Assembly (NCBI GenBank): GCA_950295325.1
Contig: OX485806.1
Coordinates: 30,752,001-30,816,000, forward strand
Direction: 5' to 3'
From: Polytrichum commune
Taxonomy: Eukaryota > Streptophyta > Polytrichopsida > Polytrichales > Polytrichaceae
DNA length: 64,000 nucleotides
The position numbers and the translations under genes were made by a program. The stretch's first letter is position 1. Every line of letters begins with the position of its first letter. The notes beneath the pieces are model-generated. The model did not search any database, was not told the DNA's origin, and saw nothing but the letters and a program-made list of their open reading frames with translations. This document shows positions 1 to 13,120 of this stretch, in pieces.

Positions 1-3000
1 ACCTCATCTTTACATGTTTTATACAAATAGATAGTATATTGGTTGTAAAAATAAGGTAAAAATAAGGTAAAAATAAAAATAAAAATAGGCATTGCATATA
101 AGTGTAGCCCAAAATTGACCATCAAATCTTGTAGATGTAATGTTTAAATTTAAAATATCATTTTTGGGTCAAAATGTAGGGGTTGTTATTTGAGTAAAAA
201 AAATTTGGTTATTTGAAGACTTTAATGTTTGATCATTTATATTAGTTTTGAAGTATGCAACTACTCATCTGGAGTAATAATGAATTCCAAAACTTAGGCG
301 TACCTACCTTAGATCCACCAAGAGTACAAAATACAACATATTAGTATATGTCAATAATAAAAATGTTTATACTAAAAGTAGGAACTTTTAATTTCTTATT
401 TATGTGTAAACTTTTAACCTTTTGATCTTTAAATATATTATTTGGTATGTAGAAACTTCAAATACAAGCATTCATTGGATCTTTTGTTTTGTGCCTCTTT
501 ATAAATTGGCAAAATTTTCCACATAGAGCTCGAAATAATGATCAAGACACCCAAAAGATTGTTGCAGATTCACAAGAAAGACCAAAGGACAAATCTTCAT
601 TAAGATTTATGCATTTTTGGTTGAATCTCATAAAATTAATTTCATTTCATGTGTGGGTGTTTCAAATCAAATCTATATCAGCTACTCTAAGATTCAAGGC
701 CATACATATTCTCCTTGTACATTATCTATGTCCACCACATCCAATAATATCTCAAGATATAGCCAACAATGCATGAATCCAAATGATGCATTGTCTTTTC
801 ATCTTTCTTGTGTATCTACAACAATCTTTTGGCATCTTCAAGCAATTTTTTAGTTTTTTTTGTTGAATATCCTCTCCAGATTTGTCTAGTTCTTTAAGCC
901 CTTCAATGTTCACATAAAAACCGAGGTGTGCACTACAATCTCTATGTACAAGCGTACATCTTATCGAAAGAAAATTAGGAGTCTTCTTGTAGTTGTTGAC
1001 GTTCATTGTGTTAAGATGATCATTCATTGTATGCAAAACTATGCTTGTTGCCTAATTGATACAATGTGATCTTGCAATATATGCACATAAAAAATTGACA
1101 ACTACAAATTCTCACATGGGGCAACATTTTTTATTTGTTTATTGTTTATAGAAGACTTCTATGTACTTCCACTAGTATTCAATGCAAATGTCATTGTAAA
1201 GATGTTTTAAGTGTTAGAAATTTACTCGAAGCCATTAGCTTGAAAAAATAAGGAACCAACCCATATTGTACCCAAACTTACGAGGGTTATGTTCGATTTA
1301 AATACAAAAATAAATTAGAGAACTTGACAATATATATATGTCTTTAGGACCTACATGTCTCAGTTGATTTATGAAAAGGTGGTGAGATTTGGTGGGGGAA
1401 TGCATGATGACTAGCCCATGGTTTTAGACATGCATATGCATCCTAAATGCATAGTTTTTTTCCTAAATGGATGTAAAAGCCTAAAGCAAGCCCGACAACT
1501 CTGCCTAGTTGTTGGGCAAGAAATCATTAACAATTACAAGTGGCGTGTGAGCCGGCCTTGGGGCCTAAAGCCCTCACCCAACAATAGTTGGCATAAGTGG
1601 ACATGACAGCCACTCTTGGAAGACTAACCCTAGGCCGGAAGCTAGTTCAAGCTTGAATATGAGCGTTGCCCAAGCAACATGATGCCTTGCCCAAGATAGA
1701 TATCCTCTCCACTTGTTATTTATGGTGCACTAACGTATTTTGACTCTCTTGTGCGCAAATTTCTTCCCTGCCCTTATTGGGCACGCTCACCTACACTGAA
1801 GTGAGACCAATGGACATTGGCAACATAAATGCAAGAAAGAAGAAAAAGACATGCCACTTAAGAGCTTTTTGGTAAGGCAAAGCTTGAAATTTCCCCATCT
1901 GCCCTAACCTTTTTGATAGTGCTAGACCTTGGTGGACTTATAAGGATATCAATACCACCTCTTACAAAAGTGGGATCATGACATCGCCCAACAAATTGGC
2001 ATTGAGGTTGAGCATGCTCTTATGCACGTACATGAACATTGGGATTGGCCCCATAGCTTATACAATCGTGACAAAGGTTAGTAGGGATTCATGCAAATCA
2101 TGTTAGTGTTAAAACTATTACAAAGTAAATATATGTATTCTTGCAGCCTTTTCAATTGCATGGCTAATTCAAACTTGGCCCTCATAGCTTGGCTATTGTT
2201 ATAGAGAGGTTATGGGGTTCATCCTCCATTGTTCTCATCCATAGTTCATAGAGCCCGTTTGTGTGATGTACTTGAAGGCATTGCAACACTCATTTATGAT
2301 ACTTAAGCTTGCGCCATAATTAACTTAACCTACCTCCCCTCTCCTTGTGCATTTCTGTCCTCCATTATGACGAGGGGATTCTAGCATTGCCTTGAATCAT
2401 GTAAGGCCCAACATTAAGAGTGAGTTAATACATTGATGTCAACTTTCCCACTTTGACTTAACACATTTGGTTGAGATACATCCACATAGGGTCGTTATAG
2501 ACACATGACCAAGGGCCGTGAGAAAAAGAGTGATTTGGCGTTTCTCGTGGTCACGGTCGGAGGTTTGAAGACCATGACCAATGGAAATCCACATCACTTT
2601 TCAAAAGTCGTGGTCATGGGATATAATGTTTTTAACGATAATAGAATAGTGTATGTTAGAATTAAAGTAGTTAAAGCGTGCTTTATTGAAAGCATACTTT
2701 TCTTTTAAAGATATACTTACTTAAAGGATTTTTTTTTGGATTGGTTGCTTAATTTCTAGTTGAGACAACATGTTTGGGTTCTCTCGCCGCAAAATCCAAG
2801 TGACCGCCAAGCACTGTCCGTTTATGGACATGTAGGATTTCATGTCACTTCTACATCACTTCAACATTTAGTTTTTGACATGCTCACCCATGGTCACTTC
2901 AAGTTTTGGTGAACTTGTGTAAAACAAAGTGGGATTGCCCCTCATTTCTCAACCAATGAGAGATGTTAGAAAGTGGTGGTCATGGTCAATGATTATTGCA

Positions 3001-3229
3001 CGCATTATCCCATTAAGTGACAGTTGGTTTATAGCGTGTGTGGGAAATAAGTGAAGGTGATACTAAATGTCTTTACACTATGAGATCAGTGCCACCGAAA
3101 GATCTATGTTTTTGGGCTAGAAAATCATGCTCAAAGTGTTTTCGCCATTGTTCTAGCCATTGTATTGATGAGTAGCAACGCAACCATACCATTTTACAAC
3201 GCATGAAGTGGTTATTGTTGTTTCACCAT
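1..3229. other. AT-rich DNA without recognisable gene
   Basis: No reading frame resembles a known protein, and no paired terminal repeats were seen. The stretch near 1,480-2,430 is less AT-rich and has TE-like texture (for example repeated 'gcccaac'/'gttgggc' words), but no domain could be read. Probably old, fully decayed repeat DNA. Confidence 0.5.
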
Positions 3230-3440
3230 CAAGAATGATCCTCAAAGTTGTGACTTCAAACTCCAAAGCATCTTAGAGCATGCATTCATTTTCTTGAAAT
3301 GTATGGTAAACGAGCATGTATTCATGAAATTAATATCACTCAATAATTTTGAGATTTGGCACAATAGTGTGTGTTTTTGAATTAGTACCACACACACTAA
3401 ATGGGATAATCAATGTGGTGTAAACCGGCCTAGAGTGTTC
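3230..3440 (+). repeat. Dispersed repeat, inverted copy at 47.29-47.48 kb
   Basis: The segment containing the words 'accacacacactaaatggg' and 'gataatcaatg' recurs in inverse orientation near 47,290-47,480, where 'cattgattatcccatg' and 'gtgtgtgtggtactaatt' are found in matching order. Flanking words ('catgcattcat', 'aatatcactcaat') also match. It is a diverged interspersed repeat of unknown class. No coding domain was seen. Confidence 0.6.
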
Positions 3441-3479
3441 AGAGTAATTTTACTGCAATGCTTTGATGAGATTCAAGTA

Positions 3480-3900
3480 TGTGGCCCTATGTGAAAATTT
3501 CTAACTCCTTGAACAATTATAGCCACTAGTTGTCAATGGTGCATGTCACAAAGATTGCCATTTCAAGTTTCAAAACTAAAGTTGTCTTCATAAAAAGGTG
3601 AGAGGGAATTATCGTATTTGAGTGTACTTCTCATTCTCCAACATAAAAAATCATGAAATAATACGAGTTCTAAAAGTTTTTTTAGGTCAATTTGACAACA
3701 AAGTTAGCTTTAAAGACCCTCAAATAATGTAGTCCAAATCGTTTGAGATGAATTGCCCACAAACTTATAGGGGATCAAGTTTTCAAATCATGAGGTGTAC
3801 GCTCATATGCAATAAATCATGCTTGCCCTACAACAAGTATAGGAACCCAAAGTGAAGATTATCTTTCTCGTTAAGTGATCTCATATGCCCTTCCTAGTGG
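3480..3900 (+). repeat. Dispersed repeat related to 59.78-60.24 kb
   Basis: Shared diverged words in the same order and orientation include 'ccaacataaaa', 'gaattg(c/a)ccacaaac' and 'gggg(a/c)tcaagttttcaa'. I infer an old repeat family present twice in the window. Class unknown. Confidence 0.45.
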
Positions 3901-4190
3901 TTAATGTTGTCCACTACTGGACCACATGGCAATTATAATTCAAGCATACTTGCCCAATGTCATTCTAACACATGCAATTTTAGGTGCTCATTCCTAACTA
4001 CAAGCCTCCCCAATATACAACTCCGATATAAGTGTCCAATTAAGAAGAATGACCACGTAGAGCCCAAACACGTTCAAGTAAACATGTCTAATTCGGTTAG
4101 CTATTTGAAAAGAAAAGAAAAGGAAAAATAACGCTAGTCTTGTTATACCGGCATGATTTTTATTTTTTATTTTTTAGAGAGATTTAATGA

Positions 4191-4215
4191 TTTTTTTTTT
4201 GGGGGGGGGGGGGGG
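4191..4215. repeat. T10-G15 homopolymer pair
   Basis: Ten T are followed directly by fifteen G. It is followed by 'ttgtatacaactcttcccac'. Similar long G or C runs recur at 11.9, 31.3, 46.2, 54.2 and 62.65 kb. Confidence 0.9.
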
Positions 4216-4369
4216 TTGTATACAACTCTTCCCACTAGGTAAGGCTCACAAGGCACACTTTTTAGCATCTACATGATGTAATGAATTTTGCGAAGCAAGT
4301 CCGCCCTTTGTGTGCCTTGATCATATCATAACTCATGAGACTTAGCTATTTGAATTAGACACACGATTT

Positions 4370-5550
4370 TGTGTGGTTTGTGGTTAGGTGTGGCTCCAAG
4401 AACGAATGCCAAAAAGACACGTGCTCAAAAGAGACTGAACTACATGACCAAAAGATATTGAAGTACATGCTCAAAATAGAATGATCATTCTAGGTTCAGT
4501 AGTCAACATATTTAGAAGAATCTATACGACCATTTACTGGGCACAAAAGTCTTCACTTGACAATGAATAGCTTATTTGTATAACTCCGAAAATTGTGAGG
4601 AAGCTACGGCCTCCATTTGGTATTGCTACCCACCTTATCCTAGGAGAAGTGAGCTAGTTGGAAAAACACAACTATTAAAGACCCCACCTTCCTTAGCGGT
4701 GACCAAGTTGCTCCGAAACAATCCAACTCTATTGGTGAGAGCCCGCACAATGAGGAGTGGCAAGCATCACATGGTACCTTAAAAACCACCATTAATTGCA
4801 AATTCCACTCAAAGTCATGGCATGTCACTCAAGCATTGTAAATGGCACAACCATGCTTGCAATGCAAGGGCACTCAGGTTTACCTCAATTTATGAGGCAC
4901 GCAGGCCTTTCATGGTCACTTTTTCTTATGGTATCCGAAAACTTTATTTCATTGGTGTGGGGTGAGGTGTCAATCTAAGAACAAACACCGAAAAAATATG
5001 TGTGTTAAAAGTGATCGGACTACATGTTCAATTTTTACTTTTTTTAATTTAGAAAAGTTCTAGGTTCAATAGTCAACGTAGTTTGGAGGGGATAACTGAC
5101 CATTTAATGAGCTCAAGAATCTTCACTTTGATAAAGAATAAGATATTCATCTAAGTTTTGACAATCATGAGGAAAATGGTTATGAACATTTTAGATTTGG
5201 ACTTGGATAAGAATGCTTAATTCGGTGACTTATCTTGATCTGACACATATATTGAGTGGTGTGTGGTTCTAAGAATGTGTACCAAAAAAGCACATACTCA
5301 AATTTTGTGAACCATTCTAGACTCAATAATGAATATCATTGGGGGTGGTGTGGGAAGGCCTATAGGATCATTTAATGAGAAAAAATAATCTTTGCTCTAA
5401 GAGTAAATGAGATATTCATAATAGCTCCAGAAGTCACAAGGATAAAGGCTACAACCTCAATTTGGATTTACTAATCATCTCACACAAATTGCATGTTTCG
5501 TATCTTTGGAGAAGTGGGTGAAGAGTTGAAAGTGTACATTTAAGACCCAC
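4370..5550 (+). repeat. Three diverged direct repeat units
   Basis: Units begin near 4,386, 4,964 and 5,258. Each runs through the same ordered words: '(g)gtgtggctccaagaac'-like start, 'ttctaggttcaatagtcaac', 'gaccatttaatgag', 'aatcttcactttga', 'gagatattcat', 'gctcc.gaa..tca.aaggaa' and 'caacctcaatttgg'. The last spacing is about 290 bp and the first about twice that, so a unit may be lost or unreadable between them. A fourth relative lies at 53.4-53.9 kb. No protein domain recognised. Confidence 0.6.
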
Positions 5551-7090
5551 TTCACTTAATCGTCTCACTAGTTGCATGTTTCATATCCTACAAGAAGCGG
5601 TTACATACTTAATAGCCAGTGACAAGTGGTTTCAGTGACAAGCTAATAGCCAGTGAACCTACTCATCCAAAACCTGTTCCAAACAAGTTGTCCACAGTCT
5701 GCCAGTTGAACCTCCAAGTCTGAAGGAATCTACATATCCCATCTGTTGGAGGGAAAACAGCTATGGAATAATCATCTTTGTGTTGCTTCAGGAATCGGAA
5801 CATACGACAATCCGGTCATGTTGGGAGGAAAAATTTATAACGAGCGATAAAGCTTCCCAAGAATTTTCCATAGAATATGCTCTTACTAATCCCATTTATA
5901 TACATATAATATTGTGTACATCTATGTAAAGCTTGGATAATATAAGTTTACAAGATCATAGAAGACAATTCTGTAACCGATCCCCTCCTAGAAGCAAACA
6001 AAATCCTCACTTCTTCTGAAATTGCTGCCCTGCATGTCTCAGTTTAAGTTCAATCGATCAATGACAGATGCCAAGACTTCAGCAATACATTAAACCTCAC
6101 AACATTGTAGTCAACACCCGCACACGTCAGTAACAGGCTGGACCTGTCCACTGCTTCAATGATTAATAAGCACATAAAACAAGACGATGTTTCACCCCAG
6201 CTTCACAGCAATGAACATTTAAAACCAGAACCAATACAAAGAGAAAATCTCTTGCTTGAGAACATCTTAAAAAACCTGCAAACAATAACCAGGTCTTCAA
6301 ACAGCCATTGAGTAGCTCTGTCAAGCCCCAAAATTCAATGCCATTCACAATATCAGGCATTGATTCAAAGCAGAGACAGCAGCCTATGACTTCACACTAA
6401 TCTTCATTTTAACATTGTCGGTTGTCAGCAGACATTTGTGAGGTTTCCAGTCCAACATTGCAGTACATTGCCCACTGTGAAAATTCAATAAGATCTACCA
6501 TTAGTTCAGCAACTGGAGGAACAGAACAGTGAAGATACTATATTTACTTAGCCTGATATAACGATAAAAGATGCATTAAAAGGTAATAAAATAACCACCT
6601 TATATCCCAGTTTTCTCTCTATCTGCAGAAAGTGCACTCTCTCAGTATGGCAACTAGACTATGCAATCAGCCTTACCTCATTAAGTTTACAGAAACCACC
6701 TAACAAACGAAAAAATGAGAAAATCTTATACTAAGGTCAGAGGGTTAGAGTGGAATTAGATTCTTTGGCACAAAAAAACAGTGGTCGTGTTCAACATATC
6801 TCACAGCAGCTTACCTGAGTTCAGTTGATTTAAAAGATCAAATTTTCACTCAAACATCTTTTTTCAAATGCTTTCCACATGGGGGTTACAGGCCCAAAGG
6901 GTAAAGAATAACAGCTATCTGTTGACACCAGAAATGCCTCCTTTATAATATTGCCTAACTAATGAGCGTCACTCCAACTGATGATCTAAACAGAGAGACA
7001 AGTTCAAACTGACAATGCTATGTCACCTAGTTGTGTCAACAAACAATAGAAGTCTTTAAAAAAAAAAAGGTGACCCAGAGTTACAATGCT
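5551..7090. other. Region downstream of the F-box gene
   Basis: This stretch lies 3' of the minus-strand F-box gene. It is less repetitive than the surroundings and may contain its 3' untranslated region. I could not fix a polyadenylation site and saw no other gene. Confidence 0.4.
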
Positions 7091-8843
7091 TCACGAGCCA
7101 TTTGAAGCAGACCACCGAAGGACAGTACATGCAACAAGACTTATTGCAAGTCTTGCCCTGGCCAAAGGTCTTCGATAATGTGGGCGAAAGTTTTCAGGAA
7201 CAGTATTTACTTGCCCATGAGCATTCTGCACAACATCATCATAGTCAGCATTTGTGGCTCCTCTTAACCTTGTTAAACTTAAGGTGGAAATATGACCTAA
7301 ACATGACTGAAATTTATTCACGTCGTACCAAAATCTACAACTGAATGGTTGATAACCTCGCAGAACAAACCCACACACATGATGAATATAATGTCAGCAA
7401 GTGAAACAAAACAAGAATGCATGGAAATGCTTTCCATAGAAGTTATAACCTCACCTGAGCAGTAATTGGAGAGACAGAAGGGGCATCAAGAGTGACCACA
7501 AGAGCTACACGGCTGGTATGAAGCCAATCAACGCTAGCTGGAGTAACAGCTCTACACTTCTTGACCTTCATTTTCACAAGACTAGGGCATCCAGCAACAA
7601 GTGCTTCCATGCCCCTGTCTGAAATAGGACAACTCTTAATGCAGAGCTTTTTCAATGCTAAGCACTTATTGGCTATGCAAGAAAGTTCCAGATCTCCAAA
7701 TGTTTCACTTGTGCAGATGGCTAATCGCTCAAGACCTGAGCATTCAGAAGCCAACAGGCTCAAGCTCGTCGTTGTCGCATTTAGACCGATAATGACGAGT
7801 TCTTGCAGACATTTACACCTTCTTGCAACCGTGAGAAGCCCTTCATCTCCAACACGACTGTTCTTGAGAACATCCACATGTAATTTTCGAAGAAGATGGC
7901 ACCCATTTGCTATTGCTGAAAGTCCATTATTCGTGCACTCCGTGGGCTTCACGAGGTGCAAAACCTGAAGATTAGTCCATCTCGCCACGGCTTTCAGCCC
8001 TCTGTCGGAGACGCACACTTTCTCCATATGAAACTCGACAAGGCTTGTCATATGCTCGGTTATAAATTCCAGAAGAACATCCCAATTTCCGGGCACCCTT
8101 GAAAGAATGAGTGTGTGCAAGCTCTTCGAGCCAGCAATAAGGGGTCCAAGGAGCTGTGCATTAGGTAACTCCTTCACACATAGTCTCAAGATGTTACACG
8201 ACCCAGGGAGCACGGGTTCCAAAGGAATACAAACGAAACCCCTAAGCCGCTTCACAGTAAGATCCTCCAGGAGCATGCAATGCTCCAACACGGAGTTCAA
8301 AGCCTGTGGACCAATTTGACATGACCCACAAGAGAATTTCCTCAGAGAGCTACTCAGCCTTGCGAATTGCTCGATTCCGCTGTTCGTAATTCCTTTACAC
8401 GCCTTCAGCTTCAGTTTCTGTAACTGCTGGCACTGCTTCCCCACGAGACACAGGGCATCGTCGTCTATGCTCGTCACCTTCCGGTCGCATTTCAGCACCA
8501 GCTTCGTGATATGCTGGAACCTCTCCAGTAATCCCGGTAAAGCCGCACCCAGGTCCGCCGTCGCTTGTAGAGTCAACCTCTGCCTCCCCTGCCCCTCTAC
8601 TCTCAGCCATCTCTTGCACACCAACGCACAGTTATTCCTGTCCACCGCTCCCAGCTTCCGAAACACCGATGCCACACACTCGTCCGGTGCATATGCAGTC
8701 CAGTCATGCCCAACCTCACCCTCCTTACGCTTACCAACAAACACTCCCTCGCTTTCCTCCTCCCACTCTTCCAAATCCCCGTCCCCCTCCACTCGCATGG
8801 GGTTTACCGCACATGATGCCACACTCGAACTTCCCTGTCCCAT
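7091..8843 (-). CDS. SKIP2/VFB-like: F-box/leucine-rich-repeat protein, SKIP2/VFB type (two exons)
   Basis: Predicted substrate-recognition subunit of an SCF ubiquitin ligase. Exon 1 is 8843..7455 and exon 2 is 7225..7091, with a 229-bp intron; together they encode 507 residues, close to the usual ~500-530 of this family. The protein starts MGQGSS, which fits the MGQ start of SKIP2 and an N-myristoylation-like motif, so I chose this Met. An acidic stretch (about residues 18-35) precedes the F-box (about 50-90: 'APDECVASVFRKLG', 'CALVCKRWL', 'EGQGRQRL'). Leucine-rich repeats follow from ~100 to ~440 ('LKLKACKGITNSGI', 'LTVKRLRGF'). Read unspliced, the frame ends at 7443, but CAG|GTGAGG sits just before that stop. 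Splicing to TGCAG|AATGCT keeps phase and adds a basic tail containing 'LVACTVLRWS', which resembles the family C-terminus. Family known; tail and intron inferred. No frame damage seen. Confidence 0.88.
7226..7454 (-). other. Predicted phase-0 intron in the F-box gene
   Basis: Donor CAG|GTGAGG (exon ends at 7455) and acceptor GTGCAG|AAT (exon 2 starts at 7225). Splicing restores a family-like C-terminus and a family-like length. The polypyrimidine tract before the acceptor is weak, so nearby AGs remain possible. Confidence 0.65.
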
Positions 8844-8856
8844 TCTGCCACCTGCG

Positions 8857-8887
<31 letters not shown>

Positions 8888-9650
8888 ACCTAGGACATAT
8901 CCTTCCCATCCCCATCCCTATCCCTTCCCATACCTCCATCGCCGCGAAACCCTCGCCACAAACTCCTACCCCCAAACCCTCGCCATCAAACCCTCATCTC
9001 CTTCGCATCCCTGTTCCTTCCCACACCTCCATCGCCGCGCCAAAAGTGCCACTCCTACATCAAACCCTCACCGTCATCCTGCTCCCAACCAAACCCCAAC
9101 GCTCCCGAAACCCCCAATCCCTGCCGCGAAACTTCAACTCCAAGTCTGCTATTGGTGGTGGCGGTGGCGGTGATGATGATGATGATCCGTCCGTGAGCTG
9201 ATGCTTCATGTCGAGGTTCTTGTCGGCGGATACACAGAAGGCGGAGGCCACGTTGCGAATGGTGGCGACACAAGAGCGCGCGCATTGCAGTTGCAGCAGG
9301 AGCATTAAGCGCGGCGGAGGAGGACGCCATAGCAACAGCTCCAATCAAACCCCCGATTCATGTTGATGAATGGCCACATCAATCAATCAAACCAACCCAC
9401 AAACAAACAAACCAACCCAACCCAACCCAACCCTGCTGCTGCCCGCAAGGACCCACGAAGACTTGCCTGTCGTCCAGCCTGGATGGATGCATGCGCAATA
9501 AGGCCAATCCCTTCCCCCGAGCCCGTCTCGCGTGTCGTCGGCGAAGCGGGCGAATGGGCACTCCGGCGCTTCTAATTTCTTCCCCCCTTCTCTCTCGCGA
9601 TTCGCAATCATCAGCCCCTTGCTACTGTTGCCTCGGCATCAATGTCGCAT
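8844..9650 (-). promoter_or_regulatory. CpG-rich upstream/5'UTR region of the F-box gene
   Basis: Immediately upstream of the start codon the plus strand has a (TC)n run at 8861-8887, that is a (GA)n tract in the presumed 5'UTR. The next ~700 bp are clearly richer in C, G and CpG than the surrounding DNA, as for an active, unmethylated plant promoter. Two overlapping minus-strand frames of 94-97 codons (9055-9348) lie here; they may be upstream ORFs, a lost exon, or chance in GC-rich DNA. No TATA box was assigned. Confidence 0.5.
8861..8887. repeat. (TC)n microsatellite
   Basis: An uninterrupted TC run directly upstream of the F-box start codon, read as GA on the coding strand. Confidence 0.95.
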
Positions 9651-10563
9651 CACTCCCCACATCTCTTTCATGTTTCTCTTGCATAGATCCTGGGATGCTA
9701 TCATCCCACAAGTTTCCGAAAGTTCTTAGTGCCCACGCTGCATAAGCTAAAGTTACATTGTCTCCTCGTTGCCTAATATAGTGTGCCTTGCTTAGGACCC
9801 TTTCTTTGGATTCATGGTCACACGATTGAAATATGAGTAACTTGGGATTTGTAAAATTACCACATTTACCACGGTGACATTAAACTCCCTATGATGATGC
9901 TAAATACAATATTTAGTGTAGGAATGACAACTTGAACCAACTTTAGTGTAGCACATAAGTTTTTTTCAATTATTGGCTCTGCCCAGTGGGAAGAGACTTA
10001 GTGATGGTATCTGAAATGAGTCAAAACTTCGACTGAATTTGCCACGTATGTGATGCGATGTGATGCAATGTGATGTGATTCGGAAGTGTTAGTGTTAGCA
10101 ACTCATTCTTCAAGTGGAGTTCCAGTTACAAGTGATTGTTGGTTTCAAGCGGTCTCTGGAATGAGCCAAAATTTGGGCTTGCTTGGACTGCCAACCATAA
10201 TTAGTTGTGTGTGTAGGATGATAGTAGGGGGGAAGCACTCTTGTAACTACCCGCATGTTTCTTTAGGAAGTCAAACTTTTTGTTGTTGGCTCTGTCTGTA
10301 GGACACAGACTATGCATCAACTTCTATGTTTCAAAAGCAAATTTCCTAACCACTTTGCATTCACACTTGGACATTACTTGTTCATGTTTTTTTTGGTCCA
10401 ATTTCTTTAATGTGGATGGTGAAAGCTTGCATACCTTGGACAACTAACCAGCTAATTCAACTAATAATTAACTAGTTGCCTTTCATAATTATAGTTGTTC
10501 ATGATGTGACTTGCCAAAAAATGTAGTCAACTATAGTTGTTCTAAAATCCAATTAACAATAGT

Positions 10564-10594
<31 letters not shown>

Positions 10595-13120
10595 CTTTAG
10601 TTGTTCCCTAAAATGTATTGAAAAAAATCTAATTGACCATAGTTGGTTATAGGTATAGTAAATAGTCATGGACTGGCATGAGCAAAGTGTATAACTATAA
10701 TTATAGTTTTTCATAAGAAAGGACAAAGCCTCATGGTTCTACCGTTTTCTTGTTCATTGTTTCATGAGAAACGATAATATTATATACAACCGTACCTCTT
10801 GTTCATTCAACATAAATGCCTTGAAATAGTTTGTAGCCCAAAGGTTACTTCTCTTAGTTGAACTGACACCGTAATTAGCTTCAAACACTCCAAATTAGTA
10901 TTGTTGAGGTCATTTGAGATGAGGGAAGCTAGCATGTGAGCGACAACATGTGAGTAGTGAGCAATAACATGAGATATATGTTCCCATTTTTAGATTGTGT
11001 TTCATGAAATTAAAATAATTTGGTTATGAATGGAATGCAAGGGGACATTCGACATTCAAAAAGTAAACCCTACTACCGTGGAATCTACATCTTGTCAAGG
11101 GGTTTATTACCATGTAATCAACTTGATATTTGTAGATCTAGAATAAGCCTTAATATATAATTGTAGCTTTGAATGTCAGTAAATGGAACTAGAAGATAGC
11201 TACATTTACCTACATATACTAAAAGTTCATAGAATTTATATATCAACAATGCACTGACATCACGTCCTAATTATATATTATTGATTGTAAGTGCTCAACA
11301 ATAGTTGCAACCCTATGTCATTCAGGTATGATGCACATGACCTTGTTGTAAGTTAAAGTTACAACTATACACATGAAGGTGTTTGGCATCATGTAGTCAA
11401 CCTTGCATGTAGATACATGAATACGTGATACACATGTGTTTTTAGCATAACCCATTGGCATTTCTTTCCCACCGTGGGATATGTTGTAAGTGTTTTACCC
11501 TCCCATTTGTTATTATGCTTTGTAGTATGTGCATTTGGATTATGCCAAGTTTTTGGAGTTGGAACCCAACATTATCTAGATTAAACATCTCATCTCAAGG
11601 TTCCCTTACAAATTAAATACCTCATCTCCACTTCACTTTCATTTTTAAATTTGAGAAAAGCTTTAAGATATTTTCATCCATATGATGTAGTTCATGAGAA
11701 TTTAACCATGCAACATGCGTCATTGAATCTAGGGAAGTGATAGAATCTAGATCTACCAACAGATAATCGTTTAAGTCATAAGGTAAGCAAAAGTATTATC
11801 ATTTTAAAATGACTTTAGGATGACGATTTATATGTCTACTTCTACTTTAATATTCTCAATAGCTATTTCATTTGTAGACAAAAACAAATTATAATAAACA
11901 ATACACCCCCCCCCCTTACATATCAATACCTCTGAAAATCCCATTTTATACACATGTTGTGTAATTTGTGGTGTCCAAAGAACATACTTATTTCTCCCAA
12001 AATAAAAATAAAAATAAAATCATAGCACCTTATTGATTGTACATAATTGGGTGGAGCAATACCCCTCCCATATTTTTGTGAGCCAAACTTTTTACTAAGA
12101 GCCTTAGCTACTAGATTGTAGATTTGTCATGTACGTACTTTGTATAGGTTTAGGTTGGATTGTTGGATGCAAGCACATATGTTCCAAAACAACAAAACTT
12201 GTTAGTCAAAACTAAAATTTGTGACGACTAAAGCGTGCTAAAGATTTACATCTCTTACATTGTCTTAGTAACGATAGGATCAATGAAATTGACCAAAAAT
12301 TGGTGTTATGTATAACAATTGAGTGCAATCAAATCAAGTTCATGCACTTTATACCCTCCCCACGTAAATGACCTCTTTAACGCACATGTATACCAAATAC
12401 ATATTATTTGCCCTCCCTAAGAACCTACCAAGAGCACGTGATCAATTCATTGTTTGTAATAAAAAAAAGCCATAATCTCAACTATTTTTAAAGATTGTAA
12501 AAGCCTTCATTTGTGACCGCACTAGAATACAACCATCAACATCCTCCATTGTATTGTATACATCTAACTCTTGCAAGGTTTTTGTATTGAAATTGCAACC
12601 ATGATTACATGTGTTGTTGGGTTGCAAATCACAACTCTCTTTGGATTGCATATCACAACTATCAAAAAATGTATTGTGCATTATTTGCTATTGCACCCAT
12701 GGCATGATATTGTGGTCTTATCCTTCAAATGTTGGCCATGGTCAAATCCTTCAAATGCTCAAACTTCAAACAAGAGTGACCGCTAAGGATCACAAATGAT
12801 CCATCGTTTTGATACTTATTATATTGAAATGATTGAATCCCTAAACATGTGAAGGTCAATGTCCAAAATTCAAGCATGAATATAATTTTGTTCTTTACTC
12901 GATGCCCAAAATTCCAACAAGATGTTTCCCCAAAAAATAGAAGTCAATTCTCTCATGCAAAATCTAAAAGTTAACATTTTAAGCATCTAAAAGTCAGTTT
13001 TCAATGTAAATTTTAAATACTTAATAGTGGATTACAAAACTTTCCAAAATAGAAGGAATGGATTTGAATGAAAAAAAATGGAAATTATTATTGGTAAGAA
13101 ATTCTTTTCTTTCTCCATTG
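9651..13120. other. AT-rich gene-free stretch
   Basis: No protein-like frame. It contains a (TA)n microsatellite at 10,564-10,587, a 'tgatgcgatgtgatg' imperfect repeat near 10,050 and a C10 run near 11,906. No terminal repeats found. Confidence 0.5.
10564..10587. repeat. (TA)n microsatellite
   Basis: About 12 uninterrupted TA units in AT-rich DNA. Confidence 0.95.

Noticed and set aside
7561..8619. Plus- and minus-strand open frames overlapping the F-box gene (for example 7561-7968, 8467-9201)
   Set aside because: They are other-frame shadows of the F-box coding sequence and its GC-rich upstream region, with no family similarity.
9411..9433. (CCCAA)n run as a telomere-like repeat
   Set aside because: Plant telomere repeats are CCCTAAA or close variants. 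This is a short local simple repeat in GC-rich upstream DNA.
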